NCBI RefSeq assembly: GCF_014109765.1
Contig: NZ_CP059139.1
Coordinates: 1,364,001 to 1,428,000, forward strand
Length of the DNA: 64,000 nt
Reading direction: 5' to 3'
From: Pseudomonas berkeleyensis
Lineage (GTDB): Bacteria; Pseudomonadota; Gammaproteobacteria; Pseudomonadales; Pseudomonadaceae
Shown: positions 18,984-29,310 of the stretch, piece by piece
Position numbering within the stretch: the first letter of the stretch is position 1
How the letters are laid out: each line of letters begins with the position of its first letter
Program-made: the position numbers and the translations under genes
The notes under the pieces: model-generated
The model's input: the letters and a program-made list of their open reading frames with translations, nothing else
The model's database searches: none
Told to the model about the DNA's origin: nothing

Positions 18984-19910
18984 TCAGCGATAGACGACGC
19001 CGTTGCAGTCCACCGTGACGCGTGTCCCGGAGGTGCCTTGAACGATGGCCTCGATGTTTTCCAGCGAGCCGATCACTGCACTGTTGCCGGTATTACGCGC
19101 GAACTCGCAGGCAGCCTGCACCTTGGGTCCCATGGAACCTGCAGCGAAGCCAAGTTTCTCGATTTCATCGGGATGGGCCTTGGCGATGGATTTCTGCGTC
19201 GGCTTGCCCCAGTCGAGATAGGCGGCGTCGACATCGGTGGCGATCACCAGCAGATCCGCATTGAGCTGTTCGGCCAATAGCGCCGAGCACAGATCCTTGT
19301 CGATCACCGCTTCGACGCCGCGCAGCTGGTTGCCGTCGTACATCGTCGGGATGCCGCCGCCACCGGCGCAGATCACCACGCTGCCCTTTTCCAGCAGCCA
19401 TTTGATCGGGCGGATTTCGAAGATGCGCTGCGGTCGTGGGCTGGCCACCACGCGGCGGAACTTGTCGCCGTCCGGGGCGATGTTCCAGCCTTTCTCGGCG
19501 GCCAGGCGCTCGGCCTCTGCCTTGGTGTAGACGGGGCCGATGGGCTTGCTCGGTTTCTTGAACGCTGGGTCGGCGCTGTCCACTTCCACCTGGGTCAGCA
19601 GGGTGGCGAAGGGCACTTCGAAGGGCAGCAGGTTGCCCAGTTCCTGTTCGATCATGTAGCCGATCATGCCTTCGGTTTCGGCGCCGAGTACGTCCAGCGG
19701 GTAGGGGTTGGCGGCGTCGTAGGCGTTGCCTTGCAGGGCCAGCAGACCGACCTGCGGGCCGTTGCCATGGGCGATCACCAGCTCGTTGCCGGGTGCCACC
19801 TTGGCGATCTGCTGACAGGCGACGCGCACGTTGTCACGCTGGTTGTCCGCGGTCATGGCTTCGCCGCGACGAAGCAGGGCGTTGCCGCCCAGGGCGATTA
19901 CGAGTCGCAT
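18984..19910 (-). CDS. arcC: Carbamate kinase
   Basis: A 308-residue enzyme that makes ATP from carbamoyl phosphate and ADP, the energy-yielding last step of the arginine deiminase pathway. [10 protein letters not shown] at the N-terminus and [11 protein letters not shown] (phosphate-binding) are the family marks. AAGGAGGACACC precedes the ATG at 19910; the open frame further upstream runs through an intercistronic hairpin and is not used. Confidence 0.95.
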   Translation of the reverse strand: MRLVIALGGNALLRRGEAMTADNQRDNVRVACQQIAKVAPGNELVIAHGNGPQVGLLALQGNAYDAANPYPLDVLGAETEGMIGYMIEQELGNLLPFEVPFATLLTQVEVDSADPAFKKPSKPIGPVYTKAEAERLAAEKGWNIAPDGDKFRRVVASPRPQRIFEIRPIKWLLEKGSVVICAGGGGIPTMYDGNQLRGVEAVIDKDLCSALLAEQLNADLLVIATDVDAAYLDWGKPTQKSIAKAHPDEIEKLGFAAGSMGPKVQAACEFARNTGNSAVIGSLENIEAIVQGTSGTRVTVDCNGVVYR

Positions 19911-19974
19911 GGTGTCCTCCTTGTCTTTCGGGTTGAATCCGGGGCGTGGTCTGGGCTCGGCGTCGCCGGCCAGA

Positions 19975-20034
19975 CCCTCTCCCATCAATGGGAGAGGGGG
20001 GATAAGCCCATCCCCGGATTGCATCCGGGCTACG
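19975..20034 (-). repeat. Hairpin and REP unit between arcB and arcC
   Basis: CCCTCTCCCAT and its inverse (19975-19998, 2-nt loop) form an 11-bp stem. Next to it CCCGGATTGCATCCGGG with TACG (20013-20034) is a TAGCCCGGAT-family unit. They fill the 129-bp arcB-arcC gap and could mark processing or stabilising sites in the operon mRNA. Confidence 0.6.
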
Positions 20035-20039
20035 TGAAC

Positions 20040-21050
20040 CTAAATATCCGCCAGGGTCGAAACCAGGATCGCCTTGATCGTGTGCATGCGGTTTTCCGCC
20101 TGCTCGAAGGCGATGTTCCAGGGCGACTCGAAGACGTCTTCGGTGACCTCGATGCCGTTCTTCAGGTTCGGGTACTGCTCGGCGATCTGCTTGCCGACCT
20201 TGGTCTCGCTGTTGTGGAAGGCGGGCAGGCAGTGCATGAATTTCACCCGCGGGTTGCCGGCGGCCTTCATGATTTCGCTGTTGACCTGATAGGGCAGCAG
20301 TTCCTTGATGCGCTCGCCCCAGGCTTCCACTGGTTCACCCATCGATACCCAGACGTCGGTGTGGACGAAGTCGACGCCCTTGACCGCTTCCTTCGGGTCT
20401 TCGGTCAGCAGGATGCGTGCGCCGCTTTCCTCGGCGAATTTCTTGCAGGCGGCGACATGCTCATCGTGTGGCCAGAGCGCCTTGGGCGCGGCGATACGCA
20501 CGTCCATGCCGAGCTTGGCGCCGATCAGTAGCAGCGAATTACCCATGTTGTTGCGTGCGTCACCGAGGTAGGCGTAGGCGATGTCGTGCAGCGGCTTGTC
20601 GCTGTGTTCACGCATGGTTAGCACGTCGGCGAGCATCTGCGTTGGGTGGTACTCGTCGGTCAGGCCGTTGAACACCGGCACGCCGGCGTAGGTGGCCAGC
20701 TCTTCGACGATCTCCTGCTTGAAGCCGCGGTACTCGATGGCGTCGTACATGCGCCCGAGCACGCGGGCGGTGTCCTTCATGCTTTCCTTGTGGCCGATCT
20801 GCGACGAGTTGGGGTCGATGTAGGTGACGTTGGCGCCCTGATCATGGGCCGCCACTTCGAAGGCGCAGCGGGTGCGGGTCGAGGTCTTCTCGAAGATCAG
20901 CGCGATGTTCTTGCGCTTGAGGTGCTGCTGCTCGGTGCCGGTGTACTTGGCGCGTTTGAGGTCGCGCGACAGGTCGAGCAGGTAGCGCAGCTCGCGGGTG
21001 CTGTGGTGCATCAGGCTGAGCAGGTTGCGGTTGTGCATGTTGAAAGCCAT
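20040..21050 (-). CDS. arcB: Catabolic ornithine carbamoyltransferase
   Basis: A 336-residue enzyme that phosphorolyses citrulline to ornithine and carbamoyl phosphate. [11 protein letters not shown] is the carbamoyl-phosphate loop, [12 protein letters not shown] and [10 protein letters not shown] (Cys in the ornithine site) are further hallmarks. The length and the position between arcA and arcC fit the catabolic ArcB rather than the anabolic ArgF. Confidence 0.95.
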   Translation of the reverse strand: MAFNMHNRNLLSLMHHSTRELRYLLDLSRDLKRAKYTGTEQQHLKRKNIALIFEKTSTRTRCAFEVAAHDQGANVTYIDPNSSQIGHKESMKDTARVLGRMYDAIEYRGFKQEIVEELATYAGVPVFNGLTDEYHPTQMLADVLTMREHSDKPLHDIAYAYLGDARNNMGNSLLLIGAKLGMDVRIAAPKALWPHDEHVAACKKFAEESGARILLTEDPKEAVKGVDFVHTDVWVSMGEPVEAWGERIKELLPYQVNSEIMKAAGNPRVKFMHCLPAFHNSETKVGKQIAEQYPNLKNGIEVTEDVFESPWNIAFEQAENRMHTIKAILVSTLADI

Positions 21051-21080
21051 GGTTCTCTCTCCTTTTGGGGCGTCGAAACA

Positions 21081-21105
21081 CCCCGGCGGCGGGTGGCCAC
21101 CGGGG
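21081..21105 (-). other. Intercistronic hairpin arcA-arcB
   Basis: CCCCGGCGG and CCACCGGGG pair with one mismatch around a 7-nt loop, in the 64-bp gap between arcA and arcB. It may tune the relative levels of the two mRNAs. Confidence 0.4.
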
Positions 21106-21114
21106 CAGGCTGGA

Positions 21115-22365
21115 TCAGTAGTCGATGGGATCGCGGATGATCGGGCAGGTCATGCAGTGACCGCCGCCGCGACCGCGTCCCAGCTCGCTGGCGCTGATGG
21201 TGATGACCTCGACACCGGCCTTGCGCAGCAGGGTGTTGGTATAGGTGTTGCGGTCGTAGCCGATCACCACCCCTGGCTCGAGGCAGACCACGTTGTTGCC
21301 GTCGTCCCACTGCTCGCGCTCGGCCTCGTAGGCATCACCGCCGGTTTCCACCACGCGCAGCTTTTTCAGGCCGAGGGATTCGGCGACCACGTCGACGAAC
21401 GGCCTGTCCTCACGGCGCACGTCGATACCGCCGGAGCGGCTTTCATCCGGGCGCAGGGTGAAGGGCACGATGGAGTTGGCGACTTCCGGGAAGATGGTCA
21501 CCAGGTCGCGGTCGCAGAAGCTGAACACGGTGTCCAGGTGCATGGCCGCGCGTGAACGGCCCAGGCCGGCGACTATCACCCGCTCGGCTGCGCCCTTGGC
21601 GAACAGGGCGCGCGCCACCTGGCCGATGGCCTGGTGCGAGGTGCGCTCGCCCATGCCGATCAGTACGGTGCCGTTGCCGATGGGCATCACGTCGCCCCCT
21701 TCGAGCGTGGCCGAGCCATGATCCTTGTCCGGGTCGCCGAACCAGATCTCGAACTGTTCACCGGCGAAGTCCGGGTGGAACTTGTAGATGGCGCTGGTCA
21801 GTAGGGTTTCCTGGCGCCGCGCCGGCCAGTACATGGGGTTGAGGGTGACGCCGCCGTAGATCCAGCAGGTGGTGTCGCGAGTGAACTGGGTGTTGGGCAG
21901 CGGTGGGAAGATGAAGCTGGCTTCACCCAGGTAAGAGTTGAACATCTTCGCGGCTTCGGAATCCTTGTGCCGGGCCAGATCCGCGCCGGACACGCCGCCG
22001 ATCAGGTATTCGGCGATGCGACGGGCCTCCAGCCCTTCGATGAAATCGCGCACCTCGCCGAGCAGGCCGAAGCCGACGCTGTCGGGGGTGATCTTGCGGT
22101 CGAGAATCCACTTCAGCGCTTCCGGGTTGCGCACCGTTTCCTCGAGCAGATTGTGCATTTCCACCACTTCGATGCCGCGTTCGCGCATCTTGGTCATGAA
22201 ATCGAAATGGTCGCGCTTGGCCTGCGATACCCAGATCACGTCGTCGAACAGCAACTCGTCACAGTTGGCTGGGGTCAGGCGCAGGTGGGCCAGGCCCGGA
22301 GAGCAGACCATTACCTTGTGCAATTTGCCGGCTTCGGAATGAACGCCGAGAGCTTTCTTACTCAT
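21115..22365 (-). CDS. arcA: Arginine deiminase
   Basis: A 416-residue enzyme converting arginine to citrulline and ammonia. The guanidino-binding segments include ARKSE-like and EGGDVMPIG, and the nucleophilic cysteine is in GGGHCMTCP near the C-terminus (residue about 404). The length is normal. It follows arcD by 16 bp. Confidence 0.97.
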   Translation of the reverse strand: MSKKALGVHSEAGKLHKVMVCSPGLAHLRLTPANCDELLFDDVIWVSQAKRDHFDFMTKMRERGIEVVEMHNLLEETVRNPEALKWILDRKITPDSVGFGLLGEVRDFIEGLEARRIAEYLIGGVSGADLARHKDSEAAKMFNSYLGEASFIFPPLPNTQFTRDTTCWIYGGVTLNPMYWPARRQETLLTSAIYKFHPDFAGEQFEIWFGDPDKDHGSATLEGGDVMPIGNGTVLIGMGERTSHQAIGQVARALFAKGAAERVIVAGLGRSRAAMHLDTVFSFCDRDLVTIFPEVANSIVPFTLRPDESRSGGIDVRREDRPFVDVVAESLGLKKLRVVETGGDAYEAEREQWDDGNNVVCLEPGVVIGYDRNTYTNTLLRKAGVEVITISASELGRGRGGGHCMTCPIIRDPIDY

Positions 22366-22381
22366 GTCGAACTCCTTCTCG

Positions 22382-23809
22382 TTACAGACTCAGGAAACCG
22401 TCGTACAGGCCATAGGCCGCAATGACGGCACCGATCAGCACGGCCGCGAAAATCAGCTTTTCAAGGCCGGTGAAGACGGGTTGACCCAGCTCGCGCTTGG
22501 CCTTGGCGAAGAGGATCGCGCCGGGGGCGTAGAGCAGGGCGGAGAGCAGCAGGTACTGGATGCCGGCGGCATAGACCAGCCAGACCGCATAGAGGGTGGA
22601 GATCAGTGCGATCAGCAGATCCTTGTTGCGCTCACCTGCGGCGTGCTCGTAGGTCTCGCCGCGCGCAGCCAGCAGCACCGCATAGGCGCTGGACCAGAAG
22701 TACGGTACAAGGATCATCGAGGTGGCCAGGTACAGCAGGCTCAGGTAGGTGGAGGCGTTGAACAGGGTGATGATCAGGAACAGCTGGATCAGCCCGTTGG
22801 ACAGCCACAGCGCATTGGCCGGAACGTGGTTGGCGTTCTCCTTGCGCAGGAACTCCGGCATGGTGTGGTCGCGGGCGCTGGCGAAGAGAATCTCCGCGCA
22901 CAGCAGTGTCCACGACAGCAGTGCCCCGGCCAGGGAGACGATCAGGCCGATGGAGATCAGCTGTGCGCCCCAGGGGCCGACCACGTGTTCCAGCACGCCG
23001 GCCATGGACGGGTTCTTCAACCCGGCCAGTTCGGCCTGGGCGAGAATGCCCTGGCTGAGCACGTTGACCAGCACCAGCAGCAGAAGCACGCCAACGAAGC
23101 CGATCACCGTGGCCTTGCCGACGTCGCTGCGTTTCTCGGCACGGGCCGAGAAGATGCTTGCACCCTCGATGCCGATGAACACCCAGACGGTGACCAGCAT
23201 CATGTTGCGCACCTGATCCATCACGCTGCCCAGCTCGCTGTTGCCATGGCCCCAGAAGTCCGCGGTGTAGACGTCGAACTTGAAGGCGATGGCGGCGATG
23301 ATGATGAACAGCGCCAGCGGTAGCATCTTGGCGATCGTGGTGACGGTGTTGATGAACGCCGCCTCCTTGATCCCGCGCAGCACCAGGAAGTGCAGCAGCC
23401 AGAGCAGCACCGAGGCGCAGATCACCGCCGGCAGGGTGTTGCCTTCGCCGAATACCGGGAAGAAGTAACCCAGGGTGGAGAACAGCAGCACCATGTAGCT
23501 GACGTTGCCGATCCAGGCGCTGATCCAGTAGCCCCAGGCCGAAGAGAAGCCCATGTAGTCGCCGAAACCGGCCTTGGCGTAGGCATACACCCCGCCGTCG
23601 AGTTCGGGCTTGCGGTTGGCCAGGGTCTGGAACACGAACGCCAGGGTCAGCATGCCGACCCCGGTGATCAACCAGCCGATCAGGGTAGCGCCCGCACTGG
23701 CACTGGCTGCGATGTTTTGCGGAAGGGAGAAGATTCCGCCACCGACCATTGAACCGACCACCAGTGCGATCAATGCGGCGAGGCGGAGTTTCTGTGTCGA
23801 ATCAGACAT
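22382..23809 (-). CDS. arcD: Arginine/ornithine antiporter
   Basis: A 475-residue APC-superfamily exchanger with about 12-13 helices that brings arginine in as ornithine leaves. [15 protein letters not shown] is the substrate-binding first helix of basic amino-acid antiporters. The ATG at 23809 has GGAGGT 7 bases upstream; the frame opens earlier at 23839, but that part overlaps the likely transcript start. It is the first gene of arcDABC, read from an ANR-type box. Confidence 0.95.
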   Translation of the reverse strand: MSDSTQKLRLAALIALVVGSMVGGGIFSLPQNIAASASAGATLIGWLITGVGMLTLAFVFQTLANRKPELDGGVYAYAKAGFGDYMGFSSAWGYWISAWIGNVSYMVLLFSTLGYFFPVFGEGNTLPAVICASVLLWLLHFLVLRGIKEAAFINTVTTIAKMLPLALFIIIAAIAFKFDVYTADFWGHGNSELGSVMDQVRNMMLVTVWVFIGIEGASIFSARAEKRSDVGKATVIGFVGVLLLLVLVNVLSQGILAQAELAGLKNPSMAGVLEHVVGPWGAQLISIGLIVSLAGALLSWTLLCAEILFASARDHTMPEFLRKENANHVPANALWLSNGLIQLFLIITLFNASTYLSLLYLATSMILVPYFWSSAYAVLLAARGETYEHAAGERNKDLLIALISTLYAVWLVYAAGIQYLLLSALLYAPGAILFAKAKRELGQPVFTGLEKLIFAAVLIGAVIAAYGLYDGFLSL

Positions 23810-23871
23810 CTCAATTACCTCCGTATCACAGGGAGACATAGGTATTGAGCGCGTTTGGCGAGCACTGCATC

Positions 23872-23885
23872 CTGACTTGAGTCAA
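23872..23885 (-). promoter_or_regulatory. ANR/FNR-type box upstream of arcDABC
   Basis: On the minus strand TTGACTCAAGTCAG matches TTGAC-N4-GTCAA at all but the last base. It is centred about 69 bp before the arcD ATG, so a class II start point about 41 bp downstream would fall near 23837, leaving a short leader. ANR control of the arginine deiminase operon is established in P. aeruginosa. Confidence 0.65.
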
Positions 23886-24185
23886 AAGTCAGGATTCGTC
23901 AACGCACATCCATGTAGTAAGCGTTGTCGAGCACCTGAGAGCTTCAGGACTGCAGCTCTGGCTGGCGTGGGGAAACGCCAGTCCTGACACCATAGTCCGG
24001 TATTTCGGTAGCGCAATGGTGGCCAGTTGAGATGCGTTATCAGCGAGACGGGAGGAAATGGGCGGGGCGGTTGGCCCCGCTCGAAGCGCCTGCCGGGTAG
24101 GCTGACGCAGACCCGAAGGTCAGGAGGAGAGAACACGGCGCCGGGCGGGTAGCCCCTGCGGGCAGTCGCGCCGTGTGGGTACAGC
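23886..24185. other. arcD-putA intergenic region
   Basis: The rest of a 432-bp gap between the arcD promoter and the end of putA. CAGGACTG (23945-23952) with its inverse (23979-23986) and a nested CTGGCGT/ACGCCAG stem (23962-23981) form competing hairpins. No coding frame was accepted. Confidence 0.4.
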
Positions 24186-24222
24186 ATGCCGTGGAAAGCT
24201 TTCAGCCAGCTTTCCACGGCAT
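24186..24222 (-). terminator. Long perfect hairpin after putA
   Basis: A 15-bp perfect stem (24186-24200 with 24208-24222) and a 7-nt loop, starting 20 bp past the putA stop. There is no T-tract on either side. It probably ends or protects the putA mRNA. Confidence 0.55.
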
Positions 24223-24241
24223 TACCGCAAGATGGCTACGC

Positions 24242-27200
24242 TCAGCCGATGGTCATCAGGCTGGCGTTACCGCCGGCCGCTGCAGTGTTCACGGACAGGG
24301 CGTGTTCGATCAGCAGACGTTCCAGTGCGATGTCGGTTTCGCCCTTGTTCAGGCCGTGTACCGCGACGATGGCGCCTTTGCGCTGAGCCGCCTGCTCGCC
24401 CACTGCACGCAACTGATCGGAGTCGCCGTGATGGAGGATGGCGTCCAGCGCGACCTCATCGCTGCTCCAGTCCGCGACCAGCTGGATGCGCTTCTGCACT
24501 TCCTTCGGCAGCTCGCTGTACAGCGCGCGCTGGCTTTCCAGCCAGACGGCCTGGCTACCGACTGCGAGGGTGGCGGCCAGCTGGCTGAGCAGGTCGCCAC
24601 GTTCGTCGGCCAGGTTCAGCACGTGCTCGCGTGGCAGCAGGGTGTAGCTGTTGCGCTCGCCGGTCGGGCCGGTGAGGGTGTGGCTGCTGTAGCTCTGCGA
24701 CAGGCTGCGGTACTGCTCGAACAGGGCGGCAATGGCGGGCTCCTGCCTGCTTGCCCAGTCGCTGAAGGCGCTGCGTGCCTTGTCCAGCTCGGCCGGAACC
24801 GGCAGGGTCTGCACGTCGTCGTGTTGCAGGTACTGGGCCACGGCGTCGTGCGGACGAGTCGACAGCAGGCGGTACAGGTACAGCGGGCCACCGGCTTTCG
24901 GGCCGGTGCCGGACAGGCCTTCACCGCCGAACGGTTGCACGCCGACCACGGCGCCGACGATGTTGCGGTTGACGTACAGGTTGCCGACCTTGGCGGTGCC
25001 GACCACCTGGGCGATGGTCTCGTCGATGCGCGTGTGCACGCCGAGCGTGAGGCCGTAACCACTGTCGTTGATCTGCTGCAGCAAGCTGCCCAGGTCGGCA
25101 CGGGCGTAGCGCACCACGTGCAGCACCGGGCCGAAAATCTCGCGTTTCATTTCATCGAAGCTGTCCAGCTCGATCAGCGTCGGCAGGACGAAGGTGCCGC
25201 GTTTAATGCTTTCGCCGTCGGCGCGCGCCAGTTGGAACACCTTGCGACCCTTGTCGCGCATCTTCTGGATGTGCGTCTCGATATTGCCCTTGGCTTCGGC
25301 GTCGATCACCGGGCCGATGTCGGTGTTCAGACGCTCGGGATTGCCCACGGTGTATTCGGCCATGGCGCCCTTGAGCATGGTCAGTACGCGGTCGGCCACG
25401 TCGTCCTGCACGCACAGCACGCGCAGTGCCGAGCAGCGTTGACCGGCGCTGTCGAAGGCCGAGGCGACTACGTCCATCACCACCTGTTCGGTCAGTGCCG
25501 AGGAGTCGACGATCATGGCGTTGAGGCCGCCAGTCTCGGCGATCAGCGGAACGCTGCGGCCCTGGGCATCCAGGCGACCCGCAATGTTGCGCTGGAGGAT
25601 GCCGGCCACTTCGGTGGAGCCGGTGAACATCACCCCGCGCACGCGCTCGTCGCCGACCAGGCGCGCGCCGACGGTTTCGCCACGGCCCGGCAGCAGTTGT
25701 ACGGCGCCGGCCGGTACACCGGCTTCGAGCAGGATACGTACGGCTTGTGCAGCGATCAGCGGCGTCTGTTCGGCCGGCTTGGCCAGCACGGTGTTACCCG
25801 CAGCCAGGGCGGCGGCGACCTGACCGCTGAAGATTGCCAGGGGAAAGTTCCACGGGCTGATGCACACCACCGGGCCCAGTGGGCGATGGCTGTCATTGCC
25901 GAAGCTGCGCGCCTGGGCGGCGTAGTAGCGCAGGAAATCGACGGCTTCGCGGACTTCGGCGATGGCATTGGCGAAGGTCTTGCCGGATTCACGTACCAGC
26001 AGGCCCATCAGTTGTTGCAGCTCGGCTTCCATCAGGTCGGCGGCGCGCTCCAGCACGGCGGCACGTTCGCCCGGCAAGGTGGATTGCCAGATCGGCCCGC
26101 TGGACAGCGCGCAGCGCAGGGCGTTGTCGACGTCCTGGATGCTCGCTTCGCGCACATGGCCGACCAGGTCGCGATGGTCGGCAGGGTTGCGTAGCGGCTC
26201 GACTTCGCCGGCGTTGCTGCTGTCACAACCGAGCATCGGCTCGGCCAGGTAGTTCTGGTTGGCAGTCGACAGCAGGGCCGAGGACAGCGAGCCGAGGCGG
26301 TGTTCGTTGGCCAGGTCGAGGCCGGCGGAGTTGGTGCGGGCCTTGCCGTACAGGTCACGCGGCAACGGGATGCGCGGATGCGGCAGGCCGACGGTGCCTT
26401 CCTGCGCGGCCATCTGCTCGATCTGCTGAACCGGGTCGAGTACCAGCTCCTTGAGCGAGATGCTGTTGTCGGCGATGCGGTTGACGAAGCTGGTGTTGGC
26501 ACCGTTCTCCAGCAGGCGGCGTACCAGGTAGGCCAGCAGGGTTTCGTGGCTGCCCACCGGGGCGTAGATGCGGCACGGACGGTTCAGTTTGCCGTCGGCA
26601 ACCTTACCCACCACTTGCTCGTACAGCGGCTCGCCCATGCCGTGCAGGCACTGGAACTCGTACTGGCCCGGGTAGTAGTTCTGCCCGGCGAGGTGGTAGA
26701 TGGCCGACAGCGAGTGGGCGTTGTGGGTGGCGAACTGCGGGTAGATGGCTTCCGGCGCGGCCAGCAGCTTGCGGGCGCAGGCGATGTAGGACACGTCGGT
26801 GTACGGCTTGCGGGTGTACACCGGGTAGCCTTCCAGACCGTTGACCTGGGCCATCTTGATTTCGCTGTCCCAGTAGGCGCCCTTCACCAGGCGGATCATC
26901 AGGCGGTGACGGCTGCGCTTGGCCAGGTCGATGACGTAGTCGATCGCGTACGGGCAGCGCTTCTGGTAGGCCTGGATGACGAAGCCGATGCCGTTCCAGC
27001 CGGCCAGCGACGGCTCGAAGCACATGCGCTCGAGCAGATCCAGCGACAGCTCCAGGCGGTCGGCTTCCTCGGCATCGATGTTGATGCCGATGTCGTACTG
27101 CTTGGCCAGTTGGGTCAGGCTCAGCAGGATCGGGTACAGCTCTTCCATCACCCGGTCGTACTGCGCGCGGCTGTAGCGCGGGTGCAGGGCGGAGAGCTTG

Positions 27201-28177
27201 ATCGAGATGCCTGGGCCTTCGTAGATGCCGCGGCCGTGGGAGGCCTTGCCGATGGCATGGATGGCCTGCTCGTAGGAGGCCAGGTAGCGCTTGGCGTCTT
27301 CCTCGGTCAGCGCGGCTTCGCCGAGCATGTCATAGGAGTAGCGGAAACCTTTGCTCTCCAGGGAGGTGGCGTTGGCCAGGGCTTCGCCGATGGTTTCGCC
27401 GGTGACGAACTGCTCGCCCATCAGGCGCATGGCCATGTCCACGCCCTTGCGGATCACCGGCTCGCCGCTCTTGCCGATCAGGCGGTTGAGCGAATTGGAG
27501 AGGCCGGCCTCGTTGTGCGTCGACACCAGTTTGCCGGTGATCAGCAGGCCCCAGCTGGCGGCGTTGACGAACATCGACGGGCTCTGGCCGAGGTGCTGGC
27601 TCCAGTTGCCGTTGGCGATCTTGTCGCGGATCAGGGCGTCACGGGTGGCCTTGTCCGGGATACGCAGCAGGGCTTCGGCCAGGCACATCAGCGCCACGCC
27701 TTCCTGCGACGACAGCGAGAACTCCTGCAGCAGGCCCTGCACCAGGCCCTGACGGCCACCGGCGCTCTTCTGGTTGCGCAGCTTCTCGGCAATGCTCAGA
27801 GCCAGTTTCTGGGTGGCATCGGAGAGATCCTTGGGCAGGCGGGCCTGCTCCAGCAGCATCGGTACAGCCTCGGTTTCCGGGCGGCGATAGGCCGAGGTGA
27901 TGGCGGCGCGCAGTACCGACTGCGGGAGGATGCTCTCGGCGAAATCGAGGAATACCTGCAGGCCTTGCTCGGTCAGCGACTCCAGCGCTTCTTCACCGGC
28001 AGCGGCGGCCAGGCCGGAACGTTCGGCGGGGGTGAGGCCACCTTCGATCTGCTCCAGATAGTTGAAGATCGCCTGCTTTATCAGCCAGTGAGGGGTGCGG
28101 TCGATCGATTGCGCAGCCTGTTTCAGGCGGTCGCGGGTGGCATCGTCGAGTTTTACGCCAAGAGTCGTGGTGGCCAT
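24242..28177 (-). CDS. putA: Trifunctional proline utilisation protein PutA
   Basis: A 1311-residue protein. Residues about 1-47 are a ribbon-helix-helix DNA-binding domain (TTLGVKLDDATRDRLKQAAQ). The middle is the FAD proline dehydrogenase barrel (GPGISIKLSALHPRYS, RLVKGAYWDSEIK). The C-terminal half is the NAD-linked P5C dehydrogenase, with SPWNFPLAIF and the catalytic cysteine in SAGQRCSALR. Together they oxidise proline to glutamate, and without proline the protein represses its own gene. The length is normal. GTTGCA-like sites lie upstream. No putP is in the window. Confidence 0.97.
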   Translation of the reverse strand: MATTTLGVKLDDATRDRLKQAAQSIDRTPHWLIKQAIFNYLEQIEGGLTPAERSGLAAAAGEEALESLTEQGLQVFLDFAESILPQSVLRAAITSAYRRPETEAVPMLLEQARLPKDLSDATQKLALSIAEKLRNQKSAGGRQGLVQGLLQEFSLSSQEGVALMCLAEALLRIPDKATRDALIRDKIANGNWSQHLGQSPSMFVNAASWGLLITGKLVSTHNEAGLSNSLNRLIGKSGEPVIRKGVDMAMRLMGEQFVTGETIGEALANATSLESKGFRYSYDMLGEAALTEEDAKRYLASYEQAIHAIGKASHGRGIYEGPGISIKLSALHPRYSRAQYDRVMEELYPILLSLTQLAKQYDIGINIDAEEADRLELSLDLLERMCFEPSLAGWNGIGFVIQAYQKRCPYAIDYVIDLAKRSRHRLMIRLVKGAYWDSEIKMAQVNGLEGYPVYTRKPYTDVSYIACARKLLAAPEAIYPQFATHNAHSLSAIYHLAGQNYYPGQYEFQCLHGMGEPLYEQVVGKVADGKLNRPCRIYAPVGSHETLLAYLVRRLLENGANTSFVNRIADNSISLKELVLDPVQQIEQMAAQEGTVGLPHPRIPLPRDLYGKARTNSAGLDLANEHRLGSLSSALLSTANQNYLAEPMLGCDSSNAGEVEPLRNPADHRDLVGHVREASIQDVDNALRCALSSGPIWQSTLPGERAAVLERAADLMEAELQQLMGLLVRESGKTFANAIAEVREAVDFLRYYAAQARSFGNDSHRPLGPVVCISPWNFPLAIFSGQVAAALAAGNTVLAKPAEQTPLIAAQAVRILLEAGVPAGAVQLLPGRGETVGARLVGDERVRGVMFTGSTEVAGILQRNIAGRLDAQGRSVPLIAETGGLNAMIVDSSALTEQVVMDVVASAFDSAGQRCSALRVLCVQDDVADRVLTMLKGAMAEYTVGNPERLNTDIGPVIDAEAKGNIETHIQKMRDKGRKVFQLARADGESIKRGTFVLPTLIELDSFDEMKREIFGPVLHVVRYARADLGSLLQQINDSGYGLTLGVHTRIDETIAQVVGTAKVGNLYVNRNIVGAVVGVQPFGGEGLSGTGPKAGGPLYLYRLLSTRPHDAVAQYLQHDDVQTLPVPAELDKARSAFSDWASRQEPAIAALFEQYRSLSQSYSSHTLTGPTGERNSYTLLPREHVLNLADERGDLLSQLAATLAVGSQAVWLESQRALYSELPKEVQKRIQLVADWSSDEVALDAILHHGDSDQLRAVGEQAAQRKGAIVAVHGLNKGETDIALERLLIEHALSVNTAAAGGNASLMTIG

Positions 28178-28212
28178 GGGGGAATCCTATTATTCAGGTA
28201 ATGCACGGTAAA

Positions 28213-28231
28213 AAATTGCCTGGGGCAATTT
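28213..28231. promoter_or_regulatory. AT-rich dyad in the putA leader
   Basis: AAATTGC and GCAATTT form a 7-bp dyad around a 5-nt centre, 36 bp before the putA ATG. It could be an operator or a leader hairpin. Confidence 0.35.
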
Positions 28232-28319
28232 CGACGTCGCCTGCGACGGCCCGAAGGGTTGCCGTCTGTGGATGACGGGTACCGGAAGCTGCGCGAGATT
28301 AAACCTGCGCAACGTCAGG

Positions 28320-28335
28320 TGCAACCAGGTGCAAC
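28320..28335. promoter_or_regulatory. Putative PutA operator sites
   Basis: Two TGCAAC hexamers (28320-28325 and 28330-28335) are GTTGCA on the minus strand, the core described for PutA binding in E. coli, and lie one helical turn apart. A third is at 28500-28505. They are about 145 and 325 bp upstream of putA. Confidence 0.4.
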
Positions 28336-28581
28336 CAATATCTCGCGTGAGCCGACAAACGTACGCTTGCCTCTTTCTCGTTCGCTATGAAGCCGGATCT
28401 GCTGGGGCTTGCAGCGTGCCGAGCCTTCTGCGCAAGGACTCTTGCAGTCTCAGTAGAACGGCCGGTTACGGCGCTGCATGGATCGCTGCGCCATTACGGT
28501 GCAACCCTGGTGCTACCTGTTTCGGGAGGCCCGCGAATGGCGCTTCGCACAATGCTGAACGGCATTGCGACTCGGTAGTAC
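28336..28581. other. Intergenic, nothing firm
   Basis: Part of the 817-bp gap right of putA. It contains the third GTTGCA-like site (28500-28505). A 63-codon open frame here shows no recognisable protein. Confidence 0.35.
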
Positions 28582-28987
28582 CTATTCAGGATAGACCTGC
28601 CAGCTGCCGCGTGTTGCTGGGCTGGGCGCCCGGTCGTCGGCAGCCAGTGCCTCGTTCACCTCACGGATGATGGCGATGAACGCCTGCCACTGGGTCGGCA
28701 CATGGCGATAGCTGGAGTAATACAGGCATAGGCCTGGAGAAGGACGTAGGCGATACCCAATCAGGAGCCAGCCGTTTCGACCAGCAGGTCGTTGTCGTCC
28801 AGACTCAGGCTGCCTGGAGCATCGAGAACGAGTTGTTCCGTGCCGCGCTCGAATTCCCAGCGATAGCGTTTGCCGCAGGGCAACCGTTGGCGAATGCAGC
28901 GATGCAACCTGAGTTCGTCTGTGTGCCAGGCGTCAGATCGGGGAGGGCGGATGCTGCGTGGTGACGGATTGGTGGCGACTGACGGCC
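28582..28987 (-). pseudogene. Decayed C-terminal part of a LysR-family regulator
   Basis: Read on the minus strand, this gives HRCIRQRLPCGKRYRWEFE and LSLDDNDLLVETA, then an in-frame TGA at 28765-28763, LGIAYV, and, in a shifted frame, PGLCLYYSSYRHVPTQW to a TAG at 28584-28582. These are consecutive parts of a LysR effector-binding domain. Roughly 20 residues between LGIAYV and PGLCLYY are missing, and the DNA-binding half is absent. It begins just after the DUF2790 stop. One stop, one frameshifting deletion and the lost N-terminus make it non-functional. Confidence 0.8.
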
Positions 28988-28994
28988 GAAAGCG

Positions 28995-29222
28995 TCAGTA
29001 GCGGCAGTCTTCGCCAATGCGCTGGTAGATCAGGGTGTGGCGTTCGCCCTTGGAGTCCAGATAGACCATGCGGGCTTCACCCACCTGGCAGCCCTGCGGC
29101 AGGGTCTGGCTGATGACCTTGGCGACATCCAGGTGCATGCCGTAGTGATAGGTCTCGGGCGATTCTGCCTGTGCCAGGGTGCTGGCGCAGGCGAGGGCGA
29201 GCAGGCAGGCGATACGTTTCAT
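28995..29222 (-). CDS. DUF2790 domain small secreted protein
   Basis: A 75-residue protein with a signal peptide (MKRIACLLALACASTLAQA), then ETYHYGMHLDVAKVI and ARMVYLDSKGERHTLIYQRIG. This is the DUF2790 fold, found in small periplasmic Pseudomonas proteins. Function is unknown. ATG at 29222 is chosen for the signal peptide and the GGAGGT upstream. Two cysteines in the mature part could form a disulfide. Confidence 0.85.
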   Translation of the reverse strand: MKRIACLLALACASTLAQAESPETYHYGMHLDVAKVISQTLPQGCQVGEARMVYLDSKGERHTLIYQRIGEDCRY

Positions 29223-29310
29223 GATGACCTCCGGTGACTGAAAAGGGGCCGGGGGAGCGGCCCTAGGGACGCAGGTCAGGAGTGGGAGACCTGCGTCAGG
29301 CAAACGCCGA

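Noticed and set aside
24173..28201. Long rightward frames of 673 and 633 codons opposite putA
   Set aside because: putA is unmistakable on the other strand; the frames follow its codon periodicity.
28805..29017. Leftward 70-codon frame as a real small gene
   Set aside because: Another frame of the same strand shows clear LysR domain sequence with disruptions, so this region is a pseudogene.
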